NCBI RefSeq assembly: GCF_014932895.1 | Contig: NZ_JACYOF010000001.1 | Location: 806,001 to 870,000 of the forward strand | Reading direction: 5' to 3' | DNA from: Bacillus thuringiensis | GTDB lineage: Bacteria; Bacillota; Bacilli; Bacillales; Bacillaceae_G | DNA length: 64,000 nt | Notes under the pieces: model-generated | The model's input: the letters and a program-made list of their open reading frames with translations, nothing else | Databases searched by the model: none | What the model was told of the DNA's origin: nothing | Part shown: positions 7,981 through 16,532 of the stretch, piece by piece | How the letters are laid out: every line of letters starts with the position of its first letter | How positions within the stretch are numbered: the stretch's first letter is position 1 | Position numbers and translations under genes: made by a program

Positions 7981-8496
7981 TTACTTATCGTTTTTCGGTG
8001 CTAAAACTAAGAACATACTGCGTCCTTCCATTTTAGGCTTAGATTCAACTGTACTAACTTCAGCACAAGCTTCTGAGAAGCGATCTAAAACACGTTGACC
8101 GATTTCTTTATGAGTAATGGCACGTCCTTTAAAGCGAATTGACGCTTTAACCTTGTCGCCTTTCTCTAAAAACTTTATAGCATTACGAAGTTTTGTGTTA
8201 AAGTCGTGTTCATCAATTGTCGGACTTAAACGAACTTCTTTCATGCTAATTACTTTTTGATTTTTGCGCTGCTCTTTTTCTTTCTTCTGTTGCTCAAAGC
8301 GGAATTTACCGTAGTCCATAATGCGGCATACTGGCGGTTTCGCATTTGGAGCAACTAATACTAAATCAAGATTAAGATTTGCAGCTAAGTCTAAAGCGTC
8401 ATTACGAGACTTGATTCCAAGTTGATCGCCATTTGCGCCAACTAAACGTACTTCACGTGCACGAATTTGCTCGTTAATCATCATATCCTTGCTAAT
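7981..8496 (-). CDS. infC: Translation initiation factor IF-3, AUU start
   Basis: IF-3 binds the 30S subunit, prevents premature 50S joining and discriminates against wrong start codons. The N-domain ([13 protein letters not shown]), linker ([18 protein letters not shown]) and C-domain (SPTIDEHDF...[11 protein letters not shown]) are all present. A longer in-frame reading from an ATG at 8580 would run through the attenuator hairpin. The real start is the ATT at 8496-8494: it follows GGAGGTGG by 6 bases and gives [13 protein letters not shown], matching the B. subtilis N-terminus (171 residues). AUU starts in infC let IF-3 repress its own translation. Confidence 0.95.
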   Translation of the reverse strand: MSKDMMINEQIRAREVRLVGANGDQLGIKSRNDALDLAANLNLDLVLVAPNAKPPVCRIMDYGKFRFEQQKKEKEQRKNQKVISMKEVRLSPTIDEHDFNTKLRNAIKFLEKGDKVKASIRFKGRAITHKEIGQRVLDRFSEACAEVSTVESKPKMEGRSMFLVLAPKNDK

Positions 8497-8552
8497 AGTA
8501 AGCCACCTCCAAGGTTTTCTCAGAACATATTTTGTAGTCATAGAACCCGAAC

Positions 8553-8690
8553 AAAAAAAGTGCGGGCATACGACACCCACACTTGTAAAATCTTAAGTAA
8601 GAAATACATTTACCTGTTAACTGCGAATGCGTCCATCAGGTGAGAAGCGGGTGCTTCTACTTGTTCCACAAAACAATATTCTATTATCCT
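8553..8690 (-). ncRNA. Ribosomal protein L20 leader with attenuator
   Basis: The transcript before infC ends in a factor-independent hairpin on the minus strand: AGTGTGGG pairs with CCCGCACT (8583-8559) and is followed by seven T residues, about 55 bases before the AUU start. Position and form fit the Bacillus L20 leader, in which L20 binding stabilises the terminator when L20 is in excess. I identified it from context and the hairpin, not from a covariance model. Confidence 0.75.
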
Positions 8691-8695
8691 TGATG

Positions 8696-8724
8696 AGTTT
8701 ATCATAGGACATAACGTCTGTCAA
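8696..8724 (-). promoter_or_regulatory. Promoter of infC-rpmI-rplT
   Basis: A perfect TTGACA -35 box (8724-8719), a 17-bp spacer and TAAACT (8701-8696) give a predicted start near 8689 and a leader of about 190 bases. Confidence 0.7.
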
Positions 8725-8848
8725 GAAGACGCGATGTGTTTTACTAACAACAAGAAATATTGTAACAAACAACTAACATACTTGCAATACTTTTTTATGA
8801 TAAGTGTTACATGGTTATTTTTTCTAATTTATCTCAATCATATTACAT

Positions 8849-8874
8849 AAAAAAGCCGCGGCATACCGCGGCTC
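8849..8874 (-). terminator. Terminator of thrS
   Basis: AGCCGCGG and CCGCGGCT form an 8-bp GC-rich stem with a 4-base loop, followed by six T residues on the minus strand. Confidence 0.9.
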
Positions 8875-8878
8875 TTTC

Positions 8879-10816
8879 TTATCGTTTTCCTTCTACTTTA
8901 ATCATGTCAACAAAAGCATCTAATGCGATTGTTTCTGATTTTTGTTCACCATATTTACGTACGTTTACGCCGTTTTCAGTCACTTCATTGTCACCTACTA
9001 CAAGCATGTACGGAATTTTTTGCATTTGTGCTTCACGGATTTTGTAACCGATTTTCTCTTCACGAGTATCCAATTCAACACGGATACCAGCACGACGCAA
9101 TTCATCTTGTACTTTCTTCGCATAGTCTAAATGTACTTGCGGAGAAACTGGAATTACTTGTACTTGAACTGGAGCTAACCAAGTTGGGAATGCACCTTTG
9201 TATTCTTCAATTAAGAAGGCTACGAAACGTTCCATAGTTGATACAACACCACGGTGAATTACAACTGGACGATGTTGTTTACCGTCTTCACCAACGTAAG
9301 TTAATTCAAAGCGTTCTGGAAGTAAGAAGTCTAATTGTACAGTTGAAAGTGTTTCGTCTTTTCCAAGAGCAGTACGAACTTGAACGTCAAGTTTTGGACC
9401 GTAGAATGCCGCTTCACCTTCAGCTTCATAGTAATCAAGACCCATTTCATCCATCGCTTCTTTTAACATGCCTTGTGCTTTTTCCCACATCTCATCATCA
9501 GCATAGTACTTTTTAGTATCTTCAGGGTCACGATAAGATAGACGGAATGAGTAGTTCTCTAAACCGAAATCTTTGTACACTTCTAGAGTTAAGTTTACAA
9601 CACGTTTTAACTCTTCTTTAATTTGATCTGGACGAACGAAAATGTGCGCATCGTTTAAAGTCATTCCGCGTACACGTTGTAATCCAGATAACGCACCTGA
9701 CATTTCATAGCGGTGCATTGTTCCAAGTTCCGCAATACGGATTGGTAATTCACGATAGCTGTGAATATCGTTTTTATAAACCATCATATGGTGAGGGCAG
9801 TTCATTGGACGAAGAACTAACTCTTCATTATCCATTTCCATTGATGGGAACATACCATCACGGTAGTGATTCCAGTGACCAGAAGTTTCATAAAGCTCTC
9901 TGCTTCCTAATACTGGAGTGTATACGTGATCATAGCCTAAGCTTGCTTCTTTATCAACGATATAACGCTCGATAATGCGGCGGATTGTTGCACCTTTTGG
10001 TAACCAAAGTGGTAAACCTTGCCCTACTTTTTGGCTATTAGTAAATAATTTTAATTCTTTACCTAATTTACGGTGATCGCGCTCTTTCGCTTCTTCAAGC
10101 ATACGTAAGTGCTCATCTAATTCTGCTTTCTTAACGAATGCAGTACCGTAAATACGTTGTAGCATTTTATTATTGCTATCGCCGCGCCAGTAAGCACCCG
10201 CAACGCTTAATAATTTAAATACTTTAATTTTTCCTGTAGATGGAAGGTGGACACCACGGCAAAGGTCGAAGAATTCGCCTTGCTCATAGATTGAAATAAC
10301 CGCATCTTCTGGAAGATCGTTAATTAAATCTAATTTTAACTCATCGCCGATTTCTTCAAAACGACGAAGTGCTTCTGCACGTGGTACTTCATGACGAACG
10401 ATTTCTAAGTTCTCGTTCACGATTTTTTGCATTTCTTTTTCGATTTTCTTGAAGTCTTCAACTGTAATTGCTTCTTCCATATCGATATCGTAGTAGAAGC
10501 CATTTTCGATTACTGGACCAATGCCAAGCTCAAGCTTAACATCTTTATATAAACGTTTTAATGCTTGCGCTAATAGGTGGGCTGTTGAGTGGCGTAAAAT
10601 GTATAAGCCATCTTCAGAATCTAATGTAATAATAGAAACTGCACCATCTTCTTCAATTGGTGTAACAAGATCAATCATCTCATCGTTTAATTTTCCAGCC
10701 ACAGCTTTTTTCTTTAAGCCTGGGCTAATAGAAGCTGCGATTTCTTCAGTTGTTACGCCTTTTGGAAACTCCTTCACAGCTCCATCAGGGAAAGTAATTT
10801 TAACTACATCTGCCAT
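8879..10816 (-). CDS. thrS: Threonyl-tRNA synthetase
   Basis: Class II synthetase of 645 residues that charges tRNA-Thr. In order: N-terminal TGS domain (about 1-65), second additional (editing) domain with [11 protein letters not shown] near residue 75, catalytic core with the zinc Cys in [12 protein letters not shown] and motif 3 near [13 protein letters not shown], and a C-terminal anticodon domain from about residue 540. The start is ATG 10816; an in-frame GTG at 10819 is only 4 bases from the AGGAGTG ribosome site, whereas the ATG is at 7. It is controlled by a T-box leader immediately upstream. Confidence 0.97.
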   Translation of the reverse strand: MADVVKITFPDGAVKEFPKGVTTEEIAASISPGLKKKAVAGKLNDEMIDLVTPIEEDGAVSIITLDSEDGLYILRHSTAHLLAQALKRLYKDVKLELGIGPVIENGFYYDIDMEEAITVEDFKKIEKEMQKIVNENLEIVRHEVPRAEALRRFEEIGDELKLDLINDLPEDAVISIYEQGEFFDLCRGVHLPSTGKIKVFKLLSVAGAYWRGDSNNKMLQRIYGTAFVKKAELDEHLRMLEEAKERDHRKLGKELKLFTNSQKVGQGLPLWLPKGATIRRIIERYIVDKEASLGYDHVYTPVLGSRELYETSGHWNHYRDGMFPSMEMDNEELVLRPMNCPHHMMVYKNDIHSYRELPIRIAELGTMHRYEMSGALSGLQRVRGMTLNDAHIFVRPDQIKEELKRVVNLTLEVYKDFGLENYSFRLSYRDPEDTKKYYADDEMWEKAQGMLKEAMDEMGLDYYEAEGEAAFYGPKLDVQVRTALGKDETLSTVQLDFLLPERFELTYVGEDGKQHRPVVIHRGVVSTMERFVAFLIEEYKGAFPTWLAPVQVQVIPVSPQVHLDYAKKVQDELRRAGIRVELDTREEKIGYKIREAQMQKIPYMLVVGDNEVTENGVNVRKYGEQKSETIALDAFVDMIKVEGKR

Positions 10817-10844
10817 CACTGGTCACTCCTCTTTTTCTCAAAAT

Positions 10845-11085
10845 AAAAAACACTCATCCCGTAAAAAGGGACGAGTGTTGAATTCGTGGTTCCACCCTTG
10901 TTCCAATTAACACCATTGTCAATTGCTCAAGTTCAACATAACGGTGTTGTCCGTTAGCAATTACTAGAAAAATCGTTCACTACTAAAGTTTAGAGGTGGT
11001 AAGCAATAATCCCGTACTAGGAAGCTCACACCCTAAGGCTTCCCTCTCTGAAAATCGTAGAAAACTACTCATGTCCTCATCATGA
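10845..11085 (-). ncRNA. T-box leader of thrS (Thr, specifier ACC)
   Basis: The minus strand carries the T-box core AGGGTGGAACCACG (10898-10885), followed by a terminator (CACTCGTCCC/GGGATGAGTG, then T residues, 10879-10845). In stem I an AGTA motif lies opposite ACC at 11000-10998; the GAGG (11078-11075) and CCTC pair that closes the specifier loop sits next to it. ACC is a threonine codon, matching the downstream gene. Uncharged tRNA-Thr should pair with the specifier and the T-box bulge and favour the antiterminator. Confidence 0.92.
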
Positions 11086-11123
11086 CATTTCAATATATTT
11101 CATTTATGTAGGTAATTATATGC

Positions 11124-12005
11124 TCAAAAACTTAGAAAATCAAGGGCGTTACCTTTATTTTTTAAATTTTTCACATTGCGCTCAAACTCATGTAATCCAT
11201 GTAATTGGACCCGTTCTTGAAATACATTTCGCAAAGTAATAATCATGTTATGATCTTGTTCTTTCGTATATAAATAAATTTTTTTCGGCGAAATGGAAAG
11301 AAGTGGTGCAATTACTTTCGTATCAATATATACATCCTTTTGCTTTAATAAATCTTCATCTATATATTGGACCAATTTGTCCTGTTTTAAACGTCTACCT
11401 TTATCATCATAGAAAATAAAACTTTCATCAAAGATAAGATGCACACAGGACAAACGTGACTTTCGGCTACTAACTTGTTGCCGGAGCGTCTCAATGAACA
11501 TTTGATATTCCTGTTCCATCTTATACTCATCAATTGCCACTTCAGCAAGCTTAGCTACCATTTCCCTATATGTACGAAGACGAAAACGAACATATGATGA
11601 AAACGAGAATGAGAGCGGATCACAAAGCCAATTATTTAAAGAAGACTTAATATATGATTCAAATGTATAACGTGTTAAATCCTGAGCTACTCCTTTTCTT
11701 CTTCCCTTTAAAATCTCATGTGCCATATGCAATATTTGATGACACTCTTCTTGTTCTTCATAAAAAAACTTTTCTTTTAAGCTTGTATATATCCACTCAT
11801 TCTGTTTCACATTCACAATGAAATACACCATTACTGGCAATAAAATCTTTTCAATATAATTCGATTCACGTACTGGTATGTGAATCACAACTTTTTGTTC
11901 CTGTAAATACACACTTATTTCCTTATATGACATTTCCGCTCTTTTCAGTAGTTGTCTATATACGTGCATAGCATCATTTTTTTCTTCGAAGCAAATTTCA
12001 ATCAC
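11124..12005 (-). CDS. ytxC: Sporulation protein YtxC
   Basis: A 293-residue protein resembling B. subtilis YtxC in size, in position next to thrS, and in sequence (for example SFSSYVRFRLRTYREMVAKL near residue 140 and the C-terminal SPKKIYLYT). No enzymatic motif is visible; it is mostly helical and probably cytoplasmic. YtxC is linked to sporulation in Bacillus, but its biochemical role is unknown. It starts at ATG 12005 after a GGGGG ribosome site and reads towards thrS with no obvious terminator between them. Confidence 0.8.
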   Translation of the reverse strand: MIEICFEEKNDAMHVYRQLLKRAEMSYKEISVYLQEQKVVIHIPVRESNYIEKILLPVMVYFIVNVKQNEWIYTSLKEKFFYEEQEECHQILHMAHEILKGRRKGVAQDLTRYTFESYIKSSLNNWLCDPLSFSFSSYVRFRLRTYREMVAKLAEVAIDEYKMEQEYQMFIETLRQQVSSRKSRLSCVHLIFDESFIFYDDKGRRLKQDKLVQYIDEDLLKQKDVYIDTKVIAPLLSISPKKIYLYTKEQDHNMIITLRNVFQERVQLHGLHEFERNVKNLKNKGNALDFLSF

Positions 12006-12239
12006 TTTTGTCCCCCCTTTTATCCCCGCTCTAAAGGATTGTATCTATACGTTACAAATCCTATAAGAGTCCGACCTGTGGAAGTTCACTCTTAGTAGAA
12101 TTCCATTTCTTATCGTTAGAAAATCCACTCGATATGGCTTGCTAATTTTATATATATTAAGGGGAGGAGAAAAAAATGATACAAGCTACTATGAATTTTT
12201 TATTGTATAATTTTTACATTATTAAAAGAGTGTATATAA

Positions 12240-12437
12240 ATATTCGGATATACGTTTGTAAAAATCGAATTACATTGGGGATTCACTCGCGTAAAACCCG
12301 CTGAAGATTACCAAGAAATTATTCAAGAACATGCTAGAGACGGATGGAGGTTCGTGCAGATTTTCATCCCTCCAATTGGCGGTTCCGGCCACCCCGAATA
12401 TTTGGAGCTCATATTCGAAAAGAAAATATCACTATAA
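12240..12437 (+). pseudogene. DUF4177-like gene lacking a normal start codon
   Basis: A 65-codon frame encodes a recognisable DUF4177-type protein: YTFVKIELHW near the start, KPAEDYQEIIQEHARDGWRFVQ in the middle (positions 12294-12359), and a C-terminal YLELIFEKK. An in-frame TAA (12237-12239) is followed at once by ATA where ATG would be expected; no in-frame ATG, GTG or usable TTG exists. AAAAGAGTG just upstream looks like a weakened ribosome site. A separate frame with a strong GGGGAGGAG site starts at ATG 12176 and ends at 12304 in another phase. Either the start codon has mutated (my preference), ATA is used, or a frameshift joins the frames. Confidence 0.6.
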
Positions 12438-12440
12438 TAC

Positions 12441-12470
12441 AAAAGAGCAAGCTTCTCAGCTTGCTCTTTA
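12441..12470. terminator. Bidirectional terminator
   Basis: GAGCAAGC and GCTTGCTC pair around a 6-base loop, with A and T runs at either end. It ends the DUF4177-like gene and the dnaI operon. Confidence 0.9.
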
Positions 12471-13406
12471 CTTATGACGACGGTTCTTGCCGCCAATTGG
12501 AATTGGTTTCGCTAAATATTTAATTCGTTCCATAATACGGGCTGCTTTCATTTCTTCGGCTTCACCGCGTTGTGTATACGTTAAATGATGTTCCAACTCC
12601 TTGAAATCAAAGTTAGACGTAAAGAACGTCGGTAAATTTTCTAGCATACGGAATTGTAAGATTGCACCAAGCACATCATCACGTACAAAACTCGACATTG
12701 CTTCTGCTCCAATATCATCTAACATTAACACTTGTACACGTTTAACCGCATCAAGCTTTTCACCAATCGAATTATCTTGAATCGAACTTTTAATTTCACG
12801 TAAAAATTCTGGGAAGTATACGAGCATCGAACTTATTTTTTTTCGGGCAAGCTCATTCGCAATTGCTCCTAAAAGATACGTTTTCCCCACACCAAATTTA
12901 CCGTATAAATATAAACCTTGTACTTTTTTACCCGGTTCATATGTGCTTAAAAATTCATTCGCTGCGCCGATTGCATCAATACGTGCGTCTAAACCTGAAG
13001 GGTCTAGGTTGTCCATAGTTGCCTGTAAAATATCAGTTGGCATATATACACTTTGAACAAGCTTTTCATATTTCTTTCGCTCATCATATGCTACTTTTCT
13101 AACACAGCGATCGTATTGAATATCAATCATCTTACCTTGGATAACAAGCTTTGGCTCATATCCTTGCAGCATGTTTTTACATGAGCCTAGATCCGGACAA
13201 TCCACACACCCTACACTTTGTCCAATATATTCATATAACTTCACAAGACTACGCTCAATCATAGAAGTTGTTACTTCACCTTTATGCTCGTCTATAAATT
13301 CTTTCACACGCGGATGTGCCATCACTTCCGCTTTTAATACTTCATATCTATTTTTAAAGTTTTCATTTTCCATTAATTTTGCAAATGAATTTTGAATATG
13401 CTCCAT
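12468..13406 (-). CDS. dnaI: Primosomal protein DnaI (helicase loader)
   Basis: AAA+ ATPase of 312 residues that loads the replicative helicase DnaC onto DNA with DnaB and DnaD. The N-terminal helicase-binding domain holds Cys67, Cys70, Cys76 and Cys101, consistent with the known zinc site. Walker A is GKFGVGKT (169-176) and Walker B VLMLDDIG with D230/D231. GAGGTGAG precedes the ATG. It is the last gene of dnaB-dnaI, 33 bp after dnaB. Confidence 0.95.
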   Translation of the reverse strand: MEHIQNSFAKLMENENFKNRYEVLKAEVMAHPRVKEFIDEHKGEVTTSMIERSLVKLYEYIGQSVGCVDCPDLGSCKNMLQGYEPKLVIQGKMIDIQYDRCVRKVAYDERKKYEKLVQSVYMPTDILQATMDNLDPSGLDARIDAIGAANEFLSTYEPGKKVQGLYLYGKFGVGKTYLLGAIANELARKKISSMLVYFPEFLREIKSSIQDNSIGEKLDAVKRVQVLMLDDIGAEAMSSFVRDDVLGAILQFRMLENLPTFFTSNFDFKELEHHLTYTQRGEAEEMKAARIMERIKYLAKPIPIGGKNRRHK

Positions 13407-13439
13407 CTTCTCACCTCAAAGAGCGTTCATTCTCTTCTA

Positions 13440-14846
13440 TTAATCACGCTTATATTTTTTCAACACTTCTTCTAATCGTTTTCGTTCATCTTCCAACGTA
13501 CTTGCATTTCTTTCCACACTCACGTCGTTTTTCACAGTTTCTTTCGCTTGTTCTTTCGGTTCTTCTTTCAGCCAATCTGGTACCATTTCTTTACGCACTG
13601 TTTTCTTCGCCGTACGACCTTTTTTCTTCGTCTCCGCCCACTCTTGATATTGACGGTTCTCTTCTTTCGCTAATGCCATCGCTTCAGCTACTGTACCGAC
13701 CTTTTTACGCGCCCAATGCCCAGCAATCTTCTCCACATACGTTTTCGCAAGCTTCATATCTGAGCGTAGCATAACGTAATAAATAAGTACATTCACAACT
13801 CCTGGCGTTAATTTTTGATTGATCATTACATCTTCAACAATTTGCAAGTCCGCTTTCGTCGGCTCTGCGCCACCAGAAATCTCCTTCAATAGTTGTTTTG
13901 GCGAGATTTCCTCTAACTGCTTTATAAGCATTTCTTCTTGCGTTGAAGGCTCTTTCTCTTTCATTGTACGTGCAGCGTGAGGCTGTACTCTTTCACTTAA
14001 AACAGGTAACGCTTGACCGTTTTCAAATTGATACCAATCGCGTGCCCCTTTTCTAAGCCTTTCTATATCAATGGTTTGCATCTCCGTCACCGCACCAAGA
14101 ACGATATTTTGCATCGATAACACATCTACACCATACACGTAAGCGAGTGTAATGACACATTCTCGCACTTGATCTGTAATTGCCTTCTTAGGAACGAGGG
14201 CGGACAATCCATCTACAAATAAGGAGAGGTCAAAGAAATCGTTCCAAACTTTCGGAACGTCTCCCTTCTCATTATTTGGCATAGTTGTCGTTTTCGGGAT
14301 ACGAAGGTCTTCTTGCGCATGTTCAAGCTGGCCTGGATTAAACGAATCAAACACATCATTAAAAGAACGCGTAATATTTTCATAAGAAGCAAAATCAAAT
14401 TCTTCTTCTAAAAAATATTGCTTTACTTGATTATATTTTGTTCGGCTCAATCGATTGTATAAAAAGATACTTAAAACAATATCATCAAAAAACTGCTTTG
14501 GAGATAAAGGGGGTTGCAATTCGTATATAAACATTCGAATATCTTTTTCTTTCTTAATATACACCTTCAAAAGCCCAATTGCTTCTAACTTTACTCGTTC
14601 CTCATATATTTCTGGAAGCTGCATTTGCATGGTCACCATAAGGGAATGATGCGTATTTTCTTTTCCAAAGACACGATCTTGCTCTAACTCCCCCCATAGT
14701 GTCATGTATAAGCTAAAAGCTCTACTACCTATTAACGGTTGATACAACATCGTTAACACTTTTCGGTCATAATTATGTAGTAGTCCTTTCGCACTTACTT
14801 TATAACGATCAATCGGCAATAGCTCCATCCATGACTGTTTTTCCAT
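13440..14846 (-). CDS. dnaB: Replication initiation and membrane attachment protein DnaB
   Basis: A 468-residue Firmicute DnaB, which is not the E. coli helicase of that name. It remodels origin DNA and recruits DnaI-helicase to oriC and to stalled forks. N-terminal (about 1-300) and C-terminal (about 310-400) DnaB/DnaD-type domains are followed by a charged tail (EEPKEQAKETVK, then a basic end). AAAGGAAAAG precedes the ATG. It lies downstream of nrdR, but a strong hairpin separates the two. Confidence 0.93.
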   Translation of the reverse strand: MEKQSWMELLPIDRYKVSAKGLLHNYDRKVLTMLYQPLIGSRAFSLYMTLWGELEQDRVFGKENTHHSLMVTMQMQLPEIYEERVKLEAIGLLKVYIKKEKDIRMFIYELQPPLSPKQFFDDIVLSIFLYNRLSRTKYNQVKQYFLEEEFDFASYENITRSFNDVFDSFNPGQLEHAQEDLRIPKTTTMPNNEKGDVPKVWNDFFDLSLFVDGLSALVPKKAITDQVRECVITLAYVYGVDVLSMQNIVLGAVTEMQTIDIERLRKGARDWYQFENGQALPVLSERVQPHAARTMKEKEPSTQEEMLIKQLEEISPKQLLKEISGGAEPTKADLQIVEDVMINQKLTPGVVNVLIYYVMLRSDMKLAKTYVEKIAGHWARKKVGTVAEAMALAKEENRQYQEWAETKKKGRTAKKTVRKEMVPDWLKEEPKEQAKETVKNDVSVERNASTLEDERKRLEEVLKKYKRD

Positions 14847-14930
14847 TCTTGCTTTTCCTTTCTCTCATCCAATCTATCCTCTAATTCATTCGTCCTATCT
14901 TCATTATATAATTTATTAGTGAAAAAGAGC

Positions 14931-14963
14931 TATTAGCTTACGCTTCTAGCTCTCTTATCTCAT
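14931..14963 (-). terminator. Terminator-like hairpin between nrdR and dnaB
   Basis: On the minus strand AGAGCTA and TAGCTCT flank a 14-base loop and are followed by five T residues. It may reduce read-through from nrdR into dnaB-dnaI. Confidence 0.6.
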
Positions 14964-14998
14964 TATTTACAGTATGTAAAGAGAATAAAATATAGCTT

Positions 14999-15460
14999 CT
15001 ACTCTCTTTCTTTTTGCAGTATATCTTTTAATTCTTCAATAAATACATTTAAATCTTTAAATTGACGATATACAGAAGCAAAACGCACGTAAGCAACATC
15101 ATCAATATCACGAAGTTCTTCCATAACAATTTCACCAATCATATCACTTTTCACTTCTGATATACCTAAATTACGCAGTTCACGTTCCACACTTTGTGTT
15201 ACTTCCTCTAATTGTCTTAAAGATACGGGTCTTTTTTCACATGCTTTAATTAAACCGCGTAAAATCTTTTCTTTATTAAACTCTTCTCGTGTACCTTCTT
15301 TTTTAACAACGATAAGAGGTGACTCTTCTACTCTTTCAAATGTCGTAAAGCGACTTAAACAACTTTCACACTCTCTCCTTCTTCGAATAGAGCGCCCTTC
15401 ATCTACCGGACGCGAATCTAACACTCTTGTGCCATTATGAGAACAGGATGGACAACGCAA
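14999..15460 (-). CDS. nrdR: Transcriptional repressor NrdR
   Basis: A 153-residue regulator of ribonucleotide reductase genes. Its zinc ribbon uses C3, C6, C31 and C34, followed by an ATP-cone (about residues 46-136: [20 protein letters not shown]) that senses ATP/dATP. The start is taken as TTG 15460, giving the family-typical MRCPSC with AAAGGAG 9 bases upstream. A GTG at 15469 lies inside the ribosome site. No obvious nrd gene is in the window. It is next to dnaB, as in B. subtilis. Confidence 0.93.
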   Translation of the reverse strand: MRCPSCSHNGTRVLDSRPVDEGRSIRRRRECESCLSRFTTFERVEESPLIVVKKEGTREEFNKEKILRGLIKACEKRPVSLRQLEEVTQSVERELRNLGISEVKSDMIGEIVMEELRDIDDVAYVRFASVYRQFKDLNVFIEELKDILQKERE

Positions 15461-15704
15461 TTCATTCACTCCTTTACAATTTAATCTTTATTTTTCTCTA
15501 CTCACTTCACGTAAAAATATATATACAATATTATATAACTCATTCTAACGCTCTTACCACTTTAAATTCACACACACCAGCTCGTTTTATCATAATCCAG
15601 CTGCCCTATCTTCAAATAAGATGATAGGTGAAGCGCTAACTTACCTGTAAGGGCACACTTCATCCAACTAATGAGTACTTTAGATTTTTTCTTTTTTATA
15701 AACT

Positions 15705-15733
15705 AAAAAAGAGGTGCATTATACACCTCTTTA
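15705..15733 (-). terminator. Terminator of speH
   Basis: AAAGAGGTG and CACCTCTTT pair around a short loop with a run of A on the plus strand, giving T residues on the minus transcript. Confidence 0.85.
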
Positions 15734-15758
15734 CATTTTAAATCAATTATGTTCTTTT

Positions 15759-16151
15759 TTAAAGAGCTTTTGTTTCTCTCTGCTTAATTTCGAAGCTACC
15801 AGTGCCTCGAGGAAGCTCGATGCTCTCACGCGTTTTCGCGTTTAAACCTTCTGCAATATATTCTGCAGCAACATTTGGATCAATACGATCCCCACAAGTA
15901 TAAACATCAATACTTGCGTAACCGTGCTCCGGAAAGCTATGAATTGTTAAATGTGATTCCGAGATAATTACTACTCCACTTACACCTTGTGGTGCAAATT
16001 TATGAAAAGCAACCTCACGTACTTCAGCACCAGCTCTTAGTGCTGCATCCACAAATAATTGTTCAATATACGGCATGTCATTAAGCTTGTCGAAATCGCA
16101 ATCCCAAAGTTCAGCGATCACGTGACGACCCATCGTATCCATAGTATCCAT
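15759..16151 (-). CDS. speH: S-adenosylmethionine decarboxylase proenzyme
   Basis: Pyruvoyl enzyme that makes decarboxylated SAM for spermidine synthesis. The 130-residue proenzyme self-cleaves between E65 and S66 (SESHLTIHS); Ser66 becomes the pyruvoyl group. H71 and C86 match the processing His and catalytic Cys of the prokaryotic class 1b family, offset by three. The offset comes from a repeated MDT-MDT at the N-terminus. The upstream ATG at 16151 is favoured because AAGGGGG is 9 bases before it. The gene has its own promoter and a leader of about 150 bases. Confidence 0.95.
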
Positions 16152-16301
16152 TCTACAGTTCCCCCTTGTAAATTTAATCTAACTGTTCGAATTGAAAACT
16201 AATTTGCAATTTGGCTTGCTCCACTACCACGGGGGAAAGTTAGTCCAGAGAGGTCCTAACCCTTTAAGTAGTGACTACGTACCTCAGCTCTTAAGTTTAC
16301 G
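16152..16301 (-). ncRNA. Possible structured 5' leader of speH
   Basis: About 150 bases separate the predicted start of transcription from the speH ATG. On the minus strand there are local inverted repeats: GTAG/CTAC around TCA, and GTTAG with CTAAC enclosing CC..GG. The block is less AT-rich than normal spacers here. I cannot assign it to a known riboswitch class. A regulatory RNA for polyamine or SAM synthesis is only a guess. Confidence 0.35.
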
Positions 16302-16307
16302 AGTGTT

Positions 16308-16336
16308 AGTATACTTTGTTTATTTTCATTTTGCAA
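16308..16336 (-). promoter_or_regulatory. Promoter of speH
   Basis: TTGCAA (16336-16331), a 17-bp spacer and TATACT (16313-16308) on the minus strand. Confidence 0.6.
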
Positions 16337-16484
16337 CAACAGTTTTTTCGATTTTCTGTCATATTTTCCTCTTTACTTTTCCCTAAAAAAAATAAATGAT
16401 TCATGAATGCAGTAATCCCAACGTTTTGTGGTATGTCCACTCCGTAAAATATACTCATATAATTTTTTCCTTTTCAGAAAAAAA

Positions 16485-16520
16485 TAAAAAGAGAGGGCAA
16501 ATATTCACTTGCCCTCTCTC
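16485..16520 (-). terminator. Terminator of gapB
   Basis: GAGAGGGCAA and TTGCCCTCTC form a 10-bp stem followed by a T-rich stretch on the minus strand. Confidence 0.9.
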
Positions 16521-16532
16521 TCCCTCACTCAC

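Noticed and set aside
8497-8580. N-terminal extension of IF-3 by 28 residues
   Set aside because: It would be encoded by the attenuator hairpin and ribosome site; the AUU start explains the gene better.
13379-13774. 131-codon plus-strand frame
   Set aside because: Antisense of dnaI/dnaB ends with no initiation signals.
16200-16290. S-box-like string GTCCAGAGAGGT on the plus strand
   Set aside because: Only a few bases resemble the SAM-I core, it lies on the strand opposite speH, and no other S-box elements or plus-strand gene follow.
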